Shown one piece after another: positions 23,326-33,200 of a DNA stretch of 64,000 nt; the stretch's first letter is position 1, and every line of letters starts with the position of its first letter. A program made the position numbers and the translations under genes. The stretch comes from Pseudomonas fragi (GTDB lineage Bacteria; Pseudomonadota; Gammaproteobacteria; Pseudomonadales; Pseudomonadaceae), in the NCBI RefSeq assembly GCF_900105835.1, contig NZ_LT629783.1, positions 62,001-126,000 of the forward strand, in the 5' to 3' direction. The notes under the pieces were generated by a model that worked only from the letters and a program-made list of their open reading frames with translations, searched no databases and had not been told where the DNA came from.

Positions 23326-23994
23326 ATGCGAACCAGTCGTTCACTGCCGTTGCTGGCTGCCTTGTCCATTTTGCTTACGGCCTGTGCCAGCAAAACCATC
23401 CCGCCCGAAGACTATTCGGGTTTTCTGTCCGACTACAGCCAGCTGACGCAAAAGCAGTTGCCGTCCGGGCAGGCCGTGCTGTCCTGGGTAAGTCCTGACC
23501 TGGATATCAGCCATTACACCGGTGTCTATATCGAGCCAAGCCAGCTTTACCCGTGGGTGCTACCGACCGGGCGGGGGCCGCAGGCCACGCTGTCAGCTGT
23601 GACCGGATATTACGATGCTGCGCTCAAGCGCGAACTGGGCAAGGTCATGAACGTTGTCGCGGCCCCGGGCCCTGGCACGCTGATCGTCAGGCCGGCGATT
23701 GTCTCGCTGTCGGCAAGTACCCAGGGCCTGCGGTTTTACGAGTACTTGCCGGTGACCCTGCTCGCCGCAGGGGTAAGCACGGCCGCCGGGATACGCGACC
23801 AGGACAGTGAAATCAGTACCGAGATAGCCGTGATCGATGCCACCGATCAACAGGTGGTCGCGCAAGTGGTGCGCAAGGGGACGGGGCTGACCCTGGAAAA
23901 TGATTCGCAGGTCATGACGCTGGATGACTTCAAGTGGGTGCTCGATGGCTGGGCGCTGGATATGCGCCGCGAATACTTGTCCAGCCGCCATTAA
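23326..23994 (+). CDS. DUF3313 family lipoprotein
   Basis: A 222-residue precursor: MRTSRSLPLLAALSILLTAC is the signal peptide with lipobox LLTAC (Cys 20). The mature protein has PEDYSGFLSDYSQL, LSWVSPDLDISHYTGVYIEP, LIVRPAIVSLSASTQGLRFYEYLP and a late VVRKGTG...VMTLDDFKWVLDGWALDMR. These blocks fit the DUF3313 family of Gram-negative outer-membrane lipoproteins, function unknown. The start is set at 23326, where the signal peptide begins; the 47 upstream in-frame codons are unlikely. A strong terminator follows. Confidence 0.85.
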   Translation: MRTSRSLPLLAALSILLTACASKTIPPEDYSGFLSDYSQLTQKQLPSGQAVLSWVSPDLDISHYTGVYIEPSQLYPWVLPTGRGPQATLSAVTGYYDAALKRELGKVMNVVAAPGPGTLIVRPAIVSLSASTQGLRFYEYLPVTLLAAGVSTAAGIRDQDSEISTEIAVIDATDQQVVAQVVRKGTGLTLENDSQVMTLDDFKWVLDGWALDMRREYLSSRH

Positions 23995-24018
23995 GAGCCG
24001 GTCAAGTGTTGCAACAGG

Positions 24019-24045
24019 GCTCGCCGCCAGGCGGGCTTTTTTTTT
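24019..24045 (+). terminator. Rho-independent terminator after the DUF3313 gene
   Basis: GCTCGCC-GCCA-GGCGGGC followed by nine T. Confidence 0.9.
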
Positions 24046-24067
24046 GCCTGCGATATATGTGCTTCCC

Positions 24068-24274
24068 TCACACGACTTCAAGTGCAGCCTGAATCTGATC
24101 GGCGTACTTGTTCAGGTTATTCATCTCCGTCTGCAACTGCCCGGAACTGGCTGAGTTTAAAACCTTGGCCTGGATCAAGGTCAACGCAGCAGCGACGGCC
24201 AGTTCTCGTTTGCCTTCCGGGCTGGCAGCACCAAAAGGGGTATCGCCCCTGAGGTTTTTGAAGTGCTCAGACAT
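24068..24274 (-). CDS. Small helical protein, 68 aa
   Basis: MSEHFKNLRGDTPFGAASPEGKRELAVAAALTLIQAKVLN and then a second helix TEMNNLNKYADQIQAALEVV. No signal peptide or TM. GGAGAG lies 7 nt before the ATG. Short acidic helical-hairpin proteins of this kind are common in Pseudomonas and unnamed. It converges with the DUF3313 gene and is divergent from the cellulose operon. Confidence 0.65.
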   Translation of the reverse strand: MSEHFKNLRGDTPFGAASPEGKRELAVAAALTLIQAKVLNSASSGQLQTEMNNLNKYADQIQAALEVV

Positions 24275-24461
24275 GATGCTCTCCTTATCGTTGCGGGTTC
24301 GAAACCTGCCATTACCGGCAACCGGTAATACCTAAAGTTTAGGGCAGTTTCCTGCGTCTGTACGCGTCTATCTCGCCCTGTAAAAGCCCTGCCATTACAA
24401 AAGTTTGGGTGGATGTGCTGAGGGCTAGACGAGTAGCGCCAAATAAAAAATTGTCTATTTC

Positions 24462-24475
24462 GTCAATAAAATGGC
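24462..24475 (+). promoter_or_regulatory. FleQ-box-like site 1 of the cellulose operon
   Basis: GTCAATAAAATGGC matches 12 of 14 positions of the published FleQ consensus GTCAATAAATTGAC. It lies 143 bp upstream of wssA. Confidence 0.6.
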
Positions 24476-24524
24476 TAATAACCCAATTATTTGTCCTTGT
24501 AATGACGAGATTAATGCAATTTTG

Positions 24525-24538
24525 TTCAATTTATTGAC
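24525..24538 (-). promoter_or_regulatory. FleQ-box-like site 2 of the cellulose operon
   Basis: On the minus strand the sequence reads GTCAATAAATTGAA, 13 of 14 matches to the FleQ consensus. It faces site 1 across about 50 bp of AT-rich DNA, an arrangement like pel-type promoters that FleQ controls with c-di-GMP. The remaining AT-rich gap (24275-24617) holds no gene. Confidence 0.7.
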
Positions 24539-24617
24539 GATGTCATTGTGATGGCTTATTTTGGCGCCCTGTTGCTGGCCATGCGTCGTGAATACTCAGT
24601 GCGGAAGGAACCTACTA

Positions 24618-25697
24618 ATGAGTCGTACAGACGACATATCGAATTTGTTCAGCAGGTTCGGCGCCACTTCGGACAGCTATCACGAGTTTGACAGTCAGTT
24701 CGATTACCCCAATACACCCCCAGCCCAGGTTAAATCCCCGCTGCCTGCTCAAGCCACGGCCCCTGTACCGGTTGGCCTGCCGCTGGTTGCACCCGCTCAG
24801 GAGGTGTTGGTGCAACCTGAAGTGCAGGCGCCGCTGATGAGCTCTGCCGACGTTGCAACCCCGCTGCGTAATTTGCTCGCAGAGGTGGCACTGGCCCGTC
24901 AGGCCGAGACCCAGTCTTTGCAGGCGCAATTGCGCACACCGCAGTGCAAGGCCCGTGTCGTCGTGCTGGTCTCGGCCAAGGGCGGCGTTGGCAAGACCAC
25001 GCTGGCCGCCAGCCTGGCCAGCAGCGTGCGCCTGGAGGGCGGCAAGACCCTGGCCATTGACCTTGATCCACAAAATGCCCTGCATCATCACCTCGGGATT
25101 GCATCCGGCGTGACCGGCATGGGCAGTACCCACTGGAGCAGCCATCTGCAGCAGGGCTTCAACGACGTGCAAGTGTTGCCCTACGGCGTGTTGAGTGATG
25201 AGCAGCACTGTGCCCTGGAGCGCGAAATGAGCCAGGACCGCCACTGGCTGGCCCGGCAACTGGAGCGCATGGCGCTGGGCACGCATGACCTGGTGATTGT
25301 CGATACGCCCAGCGGTCGCTCGGCATATCTGCAGCAGGCGCTGGACGTGGCCGATCAGGTACTGGTGGTCACTGCCGCCGATGCGGCCAGTTTTATTGCC
25401 CTGGAACATATGGACCGCCTGCTGGGGGCCGACGTTGCGCGCAGTTATGTGGTCAATCGTTTTGAGCCCGACCGTGAGTTTTCCCGCGACATGCTCCAAG
25501 TGCTCAAGCGCCGCCTGGGTGCTCAGTTAATGGCAGTGGTTGTACAGGATCATAGCTTTGGCGAGGCCCTGGCGTATGGCCACAACCCGCTTGCAGCGCC
25601 AGCCGGGTCTGCAGGCGGGGAAGGGGTTTTGCAGCTTGGCGAGCAACTCAAAACCGTCTTGCAAAGCACCCGTGCGGCGGGGATATCCGCCCCATGA
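24618..25697 (+). CDS. wssA: Cellulose operon ATPase WssA (BcsQ/MinD-like) with BcsR-like N-terminus
   Basis: A 359-residue protein. The first 25 residues, MSRTDDISNLFSRFG then SDSYHEF, look like the short BcsR/BcsP peptide. A Pro/Ala/Gln-rich linker (about 35-100) leads to a ParA/MinD-type ATPase with deviant Walker A SAKGGVGKTT (119-128), the Asp-rich LAIDLDPQNALHHHLG, and DLVIVDTPSGRSAYLQQ. BcsQ-type ATPases localise or activate the cellulose secretion complex at the inner membrane. GGAAGGAA precedes the ATG at 24618; an upstream frame adds unlike residues. Its stop overlaps the bcsA start (ATGA), giving translational coupling. First gene of the operon, behind the FleQ boxes. Confidence 0.88.
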   Translation: MSRTDDISNLFSRFGATSDSYHEFDSQFDYPNTPPAQVKSPLPAQATAPVPVGLPLVAPAQEVLVQPEVQAPLMSSADVATPLRNLLAEVALARQAETQSLQAQLRTPQCKARVVVLVSAKGGVGKTTLAASLASSVRLEGGKTLAIDLDPQNALHHHLGIASGVTGMGSTHWSSHLQQGFNDVQVLPYGVLSDEQHCALEREMSQDRHWLARQLERMALGTHDLVIVDTPSGRSAYLQQALDVADQVLVVTAADAASFIALEHMDRLLGADVARSYVVNRFEPDREFSRDMLQVLKRRLGAQLMAVVVQDHSFGEALAYGHNPLAAPAGSAGGEGVLQLGEQLKTVLQSTRAAGISAP

Positions 25698-27916
25698 GCC
25701 AGTCAGGCAGTGCCCCCCGGGGGGCGCAAAGCCGTTTTCAGCGTTGGGCCCAGGCGCTGTCTGATCGCCTTGATCAGTGGCCAGTGGCGGCACGCCGTGC
25801 GCTGCTGGCCGGCACCGCCGTAGTTTGCGGGCTTTTGGGCCTGCTGATCATTACCGCACCGTTCGATTTCTATGCGCAGTGCCTCTTTGCCAGCGGCTGC
25901 TTTGTTGCCGCATTGGTGCTGCGCAGAGTTCCCGGGCGCCTGACCATCCTGATCATGATCGGCCTCTCACTCACGGCCTCGCTGCGCTATATGTACTGGC
26001 GCCTGACCGAAACCCTGGGGTTCGACGACTGGGTCGACATGGCGTTCGGCTACGGCCTGGTGCTGGCCGAAATCTATGCCCTGGTGGTGCTGGTATTCGG
26101 CTACCTGCAAACGGCCTGGCCGCTGCGGCGCCAACCGGTATTGCTCAAGAGCCCGCCAAGCGATTGGCCAGTGGTTGACGTGTTTATCCCGTCATATAAC
26201 GAAGCCCTCGATATCGTGAAGCTGACCATCTTTGCCGCCCAGGCGATGGACTGGCCCAAAGACAAGTTGCGCGTGCATGTGCTCGATGACGGCCGGCGCG
26301 AAGACTTTCGCGAGTTCTGCGAGCAGATCAATGTCAATTACATCACCCGCGACAACAACCGGCATGCCAAGGCCGGCAACCTCAACGAAGCGTTGAAGGT
26401 CACCAGCGGTGAATTCGTGGCGTTTTTCGATGCCGACCATGTACCGACCCGATCCTTTCTGCAGGTCAGTATTGGCTGGTTTCTGAAAGACCCGAAGCTG
26501 GCGATGCTGCAAACGCCGCACTTTTTCTTTTCTCCGGACCCGTTCGAAAAGAACCTCGACACCTTTCGTTCGGTACCCAACGAAGGCGAACTGTTCTACG
26601 GTCTGGTGCAGGACGGTAACGACCTGTGGAACGCCACGTTTTTCTGTGGCTCCTGTGCGGTAATCCGCCGCAAGCCGCTGATGGAAGTCGGCGGGGTGGC
26701 AGTCGAAACCGTGACCGAAGATGCCCATACCGCGCTCAAGCTCAACCGCGCCGGCTATAACACCGCCTACCTGGCGATTCCGCAGGCGGCGGGGCTGGCC
26801 ACTGAAAGCCTGTCGAGCCATATCAGCCAGCGGATCCGCTGGGCACGGGGCATGGCGCAGATTTTCCGTACCGATAACCCGTTGTTTGGCAAGGGCCTGA
26901 ACCTGGGGCAGCGGCTGTGCTACCTCAATGCGATGCTGCACTTTTTCTACGGTCTGCCGCGCCTGGTGTTTTTGACCGCGCCGCTGGCCTTTCTGTTTTT
27001 TGACGCGCAAATCTTCCACGCTGCCGGGTTGATGATCACGGCCTATGCCTTACCGCATATTTTCCATGCCAGCCTGACCAACTCCACCATCCAGGGGCGG
27101 TTTCGGCATTCATTCTGGAACGAGGTCTACGAGACGGTACTGGCCTGGTACATCATGGGCCCGGTGCTGGTGGCGCTGGTCAACCCCAAAAGGGGTGGGT
27201 TCAATGTCACCAACAAGGGCGGGATCATTGATGAGAAATTCTTCGACTGGAAGCTCGCCCGCCCGTATATCGTGCTGTTGACCCTGAATATGGCGGGCCT
27301 GGCCTGGGGGCTGTTGCGCCTGGCTCTGGGCGAAGAGGGCGCCACCACCACGTTGCTGATCAACCTGGTGTGGACGCTGTACAACGTCATCATCACCAGT
27401 GCCGCCGTGGCGGTGGCCAGTGAAACCCGGCAAATCCGTGCCGAACCCCGGGTTGCTGCGCAATTGCCGGCGCGTTTGACCCGCGCTGATGGCAGCGTGA
27501 TCGAGGGCATGACCCAGGACTTCTCGCAAAAAGGCGTGGGCCTGCGCTTGCCCGAGGGGGTCAATGTGCCCCAGGGCGAGCGGGTACAGATCTCGCTGTT
27601 TCGCAACCAGCACCTGAGCGTGTTCCCGGCGGTGATTGTATTTAGCCGCGGCGAATTGCTCGGCGCCCAGTTCGATGCCTTGAGCCTGCGCCAACAAAGC
27701 GATCTGGTGCGCCTGACATTCTCTCGCGCCGATACCTGGGCCTCGACCTGGGGTCGCGGGCAGGTCGACACCCCGATGGTGGCCTTGCGCGAAGTCAGCC
27801 GCATCGGCCTGCGCGGTATTCATGAACTCTTCAAAGCCTCGGCCATGGAAGTGCGCAGCCTGCTGCGCCGTCGCCGCGTCACCCCATCCACGCTAGAAAA
27901 TGTCCTGGACAAGTGA
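25694..27916 (+). CDS. bcsA: Cellulose synthase catalytic subunit BcsA (WssB)
   Basis: A 740-residue inner-membrane GT2 enzyme that polymerises UDP-glucose into beta-1,4-glucan and moves the chain through its membrane channel. TM helices flank the cytosolic GT domain, with VLDDG (Asp198/199), FFDADH (Asp246, Asp248), TVTED (Thr341-Asp343) and QRIRW (379-383), all intact. The C-terminal PilZ domain has RAEPR (582-586) and DFSQKG (609-614) for c-di-GMP binding, so activity should be switched by c-di-GMP. Length is usual for Pseudomonas WssB (739 aa). It is coupled to WssA and BcsB by overlapping codons. Confidence 0.97.
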   Translation: MSQSGSAPRGAQSRFQRWAQALSDRLDQWPVAARRALLAGTAVVCGLLGLLIITAPFDFYAQCLFASGCFVAALVLRRVPGRLTILIMIGLSLTASLRYMYWRLTETLGFDDWVDMAFGYGLVLAEIYALVVLVFGYLQTAWPLRRQPVLLKSPPSDWPVVDVFIPSYNEALDIVKLTIFAAQAMDWPKDKLRVHVLDDGRREDFREFCEQINVNYITRDNNRHAKAGNLNEALKVTSGEFVAFFDADHVPTRSFLQVSIGWFLKDPKLAMLQTPHFFFSPDPFEKNLDTFRSVPNEGELFYGLVQDGNDLWNATFFCGSCAVIRRKPLMEVGGVAVETVTEDAHTALKLNRAGYNTAYLAIPQAAGLATESLSSHISQRIRWARGMAQIFRTDNPLFGKGLNLGQRLCYLNAMLHFFYGLPRLVFLTAPLAFLFFDAQIFHAAGLMITAYALPHIFHASLTNSTIQGRFRHSFWNEVYETVLAWYIMGPVLVALVNPKRGGFNVTNKGGIIDEKFFDWKLARPYIVLLTLNMAGLAWGLLRLALGEEGATTTLLINLVWTLYNVIITSAAVAVASETRQIRAEPRVAAQLPARLTRADGSVIEGMTQDFSQKGVGLRLPEGVNVPQGERVQISLFRNQHLSVFPAVIVFSRGELLGAQFDALSLRQQSDLVRLTFSRADTWASTWGRGQVDTPMVALREVSRIGLRGIHELFKASAMEVRSLLRRRRVTPSTLENVLDK

Positions 27917-30222
27917 TGATCCCAATTCCTTCAGCCTTCGCCAATGTGCGCCAGCCGCGCCGCGCCTTGGCCCGCCTGGCGTGCGCCTTGCTGGCTGCGT
28001 GCGCTGGCGTTGCCAGTGCCAACAGTACTGCGCCAGCCCCGGCAGCCGGCGCCACAAGCTACACCGTGACCCTCAAGCAGTTGGGCCGCAATTACCCGAT
28101 GAGCCTGCGCGGGGTGGAGTCCACCGACAGTGTCAGCTTCGATGTGCGTGCCGACTCGATCGTCACCGGTGCCCGCCTCAACCTGCAGTACACCTATTCC
28201 CCGGCGCTGCTGGCAGAGCTGTCGCAAATCAACGTGCTGGTCAACGATGAAGTGGCCGCCAGCCTGGCGTTGCCCAAGGACAAGGCCGGGCAACTGCAGC
28301 ATCAGATGGTGCAGATCCCGGCGCATCTGATTACCGAGTTCAACCGCCTGAGCCTGCAGTTTATCGGGCACTACACCATGAGCTGCGAGGACCCTCAGCA
28401 CTCCAGCCTGTGGGCCAAGATCAGCAACGCCAGCGAATTGGGCATTGATGTGTCTCCCCTGGTCTTGCCTGACGATCTGGCGATCATGCCGCTGCCGTTC
28501 TTTGACCGTCGCGATGCGCGTGCCCTGGACTTGCCGTTTGTATTCGCGGCGGCGCCCGACAATGCCACGCTGGAGGCCGCAGGTGCACTGTCGTCCTGGT
28601 TTGGTGCCCAGGCCAGTTATCGCGGTGCGCGATTCACCTCGGCATTCAACCAGATCCCGGCCAGCGGCAATGCCGTGGTATTGCTCAGTGGCCCTGACGC
28701 CTTGCAGGTCGGCAGCCTGAGCCTGCCACCCGCCAAAGGGCCGACCCTGACCGTCATGGCCAACCCCAATGACGCCAATGGCAAGCTGCTGGTGCTCAGT
28801 GGGCGCGATGGCAGCGAACTCAAACGCGCTGCGACGGCCCTGGTGCTGGGCAACCAGGCCTTGTCGGGCAACAGTGTGGTCATTGAGCGGATGGAGGTGG
28901 TGCAGCCACGCAAACCCTATGACGCCCCGAACTGGCTGCCCAGTGATCGCAAGGTGAAACTGGGCGAGTTGCTGCCAGCCAAGGAGCTGAGCGTTTCGGG
29001 TTACAACCCGGGCGATATTGTCGTGCCGCTGAACTTTGCCCCGGACCTGTTTACCTGGCGCGATGCAGGGGCGCCGCTGCACCTGAAGTACCGCTACACG
29101 CCGCAGGAGCGATCCAATAACTCGTCGCTGATCATCAGCTTCAATGATGCCCTGATGCAGTCGCAGAACCTGTTGTCCCAGGACAAACTCGACAGCGGCG
29201 TGCTCAGTGCCCTGCAGTCCGACGACAGCCTTGGCCGTGAAACCACGCTACTGCTGCCGTTGAATTCGGCAGCCCTGCAGTCGCGCCTGCAACTGCGCTA
29301 CATGTTTGACTACCTCAAGCAGGGCGAATGCAACGACATCATCATCGACAACATGCGGGGGGGCATCGACCCCGAGTCGACCCTTGATGTCAGTGGCTAC
29401 GACCACTTTATCGCCATGCCCAACCTGGGTGTGTTCAAGGATGCCGGTTTCCCGTTCACCCGCCTGGCGGACTTGTCGCAGACGGCCGTGGTGTTGCCCG
29501 ATAACGCCGGTACTGCGGACCTGGCGGCCTACCTGACGGTACTCGGCCGCTTTGGTCACGCCACCGGTTACCCGGCGACCGGGGTGCAGGTGCTCCAGGC
29601 CGCGCAGGTGGCCAGTGCGGCCAACAAGGATTTGCTGGTGCTGGCGTCCGGCGGCAATCAGCCGCTGCTGGCGCAATGGGCCGATCAGTTGCCGGCCAGC
29701 AATGCCGAAGGGCAACTGAGCTTGCACCTGTCTGATCTGCCGATGCGCGTGCGTGACTGGTTAAGCCCGGACCCTGAAGCCAACCTGCGCAGAGCGCGCA
29801 TGGCGATGGCGTTCTCCGGGGGGGCGAGCAGTACCTACCTGACGGGTTTCGAGTCGCCGCTCAAAAGCGGGCGCAGTGTGGTGGTGCTTGCCAGCAGTCA
29901 GCCCCAAGGTTTGGCCGACGTGACCAATGCCCTGATCGGCGGCGAAGACTATACCCAGTCAATCCAGGGCAGCCTGGTGGTAGTGCGCGGCAAGAATATC
30001 GAACCGCTGGTGGCTGATGAGCAGTATTACGTCGGCAGCCTGGGGCCGATCAAGTACCTGCAATGGCTGATCTCGCGCCATGTGGTATTGGCGCTGGTGC
30101 TCACCGGCCTGGGCCTGATCCTGCTCAGCGGGCTGGCGTATCTGCTGCTGCGGGCGCGGGCCAACCAGCGCTTGCAGGGCGAACCCGAGCGAGAAATCGA
30201 TGACTCGAAACCTGACGCCTGA
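27916..30222 (+). CDS. bcsB: Cellulose synthase periplasmic subunit BcsB (WssC)
   Basis: A 768-residue protein with a Sec signal peptide (ACALLAACAGVASANS) and a single C-terminal TM helix (HVVLALVLTGLGLILLSGLAYLL), as expected for BcsB, which guides the glucan through the periplasm and completes the BcsA channel. Carbohydrate-binding and flavodoxin-like repeats show as SVSFDVRADSIVTGARLNLQY and VVPLNFAPDLFTWRDAG. The ATG at 27916 overlaps the BcsA stop (TGATG); a GTG one codon earlier is also possible. After its own stop another TGATG occurs at 30220-30224, where wssD would normally start. Confidence 0.95.
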   Translation: MIPIPSAFANVRQPRRALARLACALLAACAGVASANSTAPAPAAGATSYTVTLKQLGRNYPMSLRGVESTDSVSFDVRADSIVTGARLNLQYTYSPALLAELSQINVLVNDEVAASLALPKDKAGQLQHQMVQIPAHLITEFNRLSLQFIGHYTMSCEDPQHSSLWAKISNASELGIDVSPLVLPDDLAIMPLPFFDRRDARALDLPFVFAAAPDNATLEAAGALSSWFGAQASYRGARFTSAFNQIPASGNAVVLLSGPDALQVGSLSLPPAKGPTLTVMANPNDANGKLLVLSGRDGSELKRAATALVLGNQALSGNSVVIERMEVVQPRKPYDAPNWLPSDRKVKLGELLPAKELSVSGYNPGDIVVPLNFAPDLFTWRDAGAPLHLKYRYTPQERSNNSSLIISFNDALMQSQNLLSQDKLDSGVLSALQSDDSLGRETTLLLPLNSAALQSRLQLRYMFDYLKQGECNDIIIDNMRGGIDPESTLDVSGYDHFIAMPNLGVFKDAGFPFTRLADLSQTAVVLPDNAGTADLAAYLTVLGRFGHATGYPATGVQVLQAAQVASAANKDLLVLASGGNQPLLAQWADQLPASNAEGQLSLHLSDLPMRVRDWLSPDPEANLRRARMAMAFSGGASSTYLTGFESPLKSGRSVVVLASSQPQGLADVTNALIGGEDYTQSIQGSLVVVRGKNIEPLVADEQYYVGSLGPIKYLQWLISRHVVLALVLTGLGLILLSGLAYLLLRARANQRLQGEPEREIDDSKPDA

Positions 30223-30245
30223 TGCGCCGGGTTTTATGGACAAGC

Positions 30246-30266
30246 ACTTCCCCGCACAGGGGAAGT
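30246..30266. other. Hairpin at the missing wssD position
   Basis: ACTTCCCC-GCACA-GGGGAAGT, a perfect 8-bp palindrome in the 66-bp gap between bcsB and bcsC, where other Wss operons carry the cellulase gene wssD/bcsZ. It may be a deletion scar or an RNA-processing site. Confidence 0.6.
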
Positions 30267-30288
30267 AACAACCGATGTGGGAATATAA

Positions 30289-33200
30289 ATGTCAGCTCGC
30301 CGCCACGCCCTCGCGTTCGGGATCTTCGCAAGCCTGATACACAGCGCCAGCTTTGCCGCCCTTGACGACGCGGGCAAGGCGTTGCTGCAACAGGGTCAAT
30401 ACTGGCAAGCACAGGATGACCAGGCGCGGGCCACCGAGGTCTGGAAAAAGCTGTTGCTGATCGACCCCAAACAGGCCGATGCACTCTATGGCCTTGGCAT
30501 GCTTGAGCTCAAGGGCAAGCGCCTTGACGGTGCCAGCAATTACCTGGGGCAGTTGCGCCGTGCCCACCCGGGCGAACGCCCGACCTTGCTGCTGGAGCAA
30601 GCCATTGCCGTGCAGGCGGGCAACAACGCCGAGCAACTGGACACGGCGCGCTTGCTGGTGACCAACGGCGAACTTGCCAAGGCGGTGCCGATCTACCGCA
30701 AGATCTTCGCCGGCAAGGCGCCCCAGGGTGATCTGGCGCTGGAGTACTACAACGCCCTGGGCTATACGCCCGGCGGCTGGAGCGAGGCGCGTCAGGGCCT
30801 GGAGCGTTTGCAGCAACAGACGCCGGACAACGCCCGGGTACGCCTGGCGCTGGCCAAGTTGCTGGTACGCAACGAAACCACCCGTTCCGAAGGCCTGCGT
30901 CGCCTGGCGCAATTGTCGACGGTGCCGGAGCTGGGCGGCCAGGCCACTGAAAGCTGGCGCGAAGGGCTGGTCTGGGTCGGCTCGCCACGACCTGCGGACA
31001 AGCCGTTGTTCGAGGCTTATCTCAAGGCCAACCCGGATGACACGGCCATTCGCACGCAAATGAACAGCCGCGGCACTGCGGGTGTGGCGGCGCAGCAGAA
31101 CCCCCAGGTCGCGCGGGGCTTCAAGGCCTTGCAGGACGAGCAACTGGAGGTTGCCGAGCAGGCGTTTGTGGCGCGGCTCAAGGAACAGGCCAGCGACAGC
31201 GATGCCCTCGGCGGCCTTGGCGTGGTGCGCCAGCGCCAGGGGCGTTTCGACGACGCCAATGAACTACTGCGCCGGGCCATCGGCCGCGGCGGCAACCCGC
31301 GCTGGCAAGCGGCGCTGGACGGTAACCGTTACTGGAGCCTCCTTGACCAGGCCGAAAAAGCCCGCGCTGGCAATGATCTGTCCAAAGCTCGCAGCTTGTT
31401 GCAGCAAGCCATTGCCAGCAAGCCGCGTCAGGCCGATGGCTACATTGCCCTCGCCGGTGTGCAGGCTGAGCAAAACCAGCTGGACAGTGCCGAGGCCAGC
31501 TACCGTCAGGCCTTGACCCTGGACGCTGACAACCCGGACGCAATGCTGGGGTTGATCACCGTGATGGCGCAAAACGGCCAGGCCAACCGGGCCTTGAAGA
31601 TGGTCGAGGGGTTGACCCCGGCCCAGCAGCAGCGTCTTGGCGATTTGCGCCCGTTGCACGCGGCAGTGGCGGCGGGGCAGGCGAAAAACGCCGAGCGCAG
31701 CGGCGACCTCAAAGGCGCGATTGCTGCGCAGAAAGAAGCGGTACGCAACGACCCCCAGGGCGTGTGGACCCGTTACGACCTGGCGCTGTATTACCTGCAG
31801 GGCAAAACCCCGCAGTTGGCCCGTCAGACGATGGATGAACTGCTCCAGGCCAGCCCGCAGCGCCCGGAGGCCCTGTTTGCCAGTGCCTTGCTGGCGAGCC
31901 AGATGGGCGAGTGGTCGAACGCGCAAGGCACCCTTGAGCGCATACCGGTCAGTCAGCGCACCACGGCCATGCAACAACTGGCCAGCGAGGTGCAACTGCA
32001 AGCGCTGGTCAGCCAGGCCACGGCTCTGGCCAGGCAGGGCAACGGCGCCCAGGCCCTGACCCTGCTGCGTCGTGCCGAGTTGCTGGCCAACGGCAAGCCG
32101 CAATCGCTGGGCATGCTGGCGCTGGCCTATGTCGATATTGGTGACTCCGGGCATGCCTTGTCGATGCTGCGCAACGCCATTGCGCAAAGCAGCAACCCGT
32201 CGCCGGCCTTGCGTCTGGCCTATGCCGGGGTGCTGCTCAAAACCGGCGACGATGAACAGGTCAACCAGTTGCTGCATGAGTTGCAGCGCCAGCCGCTGAC
32301 CCCGGCCGATCAGCGCAGCTACGACGAAGTGCTGTATCTGTACAGCGTGCGTCAGGCCGACCTGCTGCGGGAGAAGGGCGACCTGGTGGCCGCCTATGAC
32401 ACCCTCGCCCCGGCCCTGGCCCAGCGCCCCGATGACCCGGTAGCGGTGGGGGCCCTGGCGCGCATGTACCTGGCCAACGGCAACAGCGCCAAGGCCATCG
32501 AACTGTACAAACCACTGCTGGCCAAAGCCCCTGACGATGCCCAGCTGCAGATCGGCATGGCCCAGGCACTGAGCAAGTCCGGCGACAGGCGCGGTGCTGA
32601 GACGGCCACCGAAACAGCCCTGGCGCTGGCCCCGAACGATGCCCAGGTGCTGGCCAGTGCAGCGGCAATTTTTCGTGCCCAGGGCAAGAACGCCAAGGCC
32701 GGCGAGCTTTACGCCCGTGCCCTGGCCTTGCAGGCGCCGGTCAAGGTACAGGCCAATCCGTTTGCCGGTGCGGTTGCCGCCAACCCCTTTGTCGGCACGT
32801 CTGGCCAGCGCAGTCGCTCGCACTTGTCCGAGGCTGATTTTTCGCAAATCCCGGAACCGGCCCAGGTGCAGATCGCGGCATTGGCTGACGACAGCAAGCC
32901 CGCGCCGCTCGACGATGAGGTCCAGCCACGGCGTCGTGGCCTGGATGACGAGCGCCGTGTCACAGTGGCCCGCCCGCTGGATCCGCAAGAAGAGGCGCGC
33001 AAGTCGATGCAGAGCGCGCTCGACCAGATCAAGCAGGAGCGCAGCCCGCGTATCACTCAGGGCGTGACCATTCGCACCAATGACAGCGAATCGGGCCTGA
33101 GCAAAATCACCGATGTTGAAACCCCGCTGGAAATCAGCCTGCCGGTGGGGGATAACCGTATCGCCCTGCGCGTGACCCCGGTTTCGCTCAATGCCGGCGC

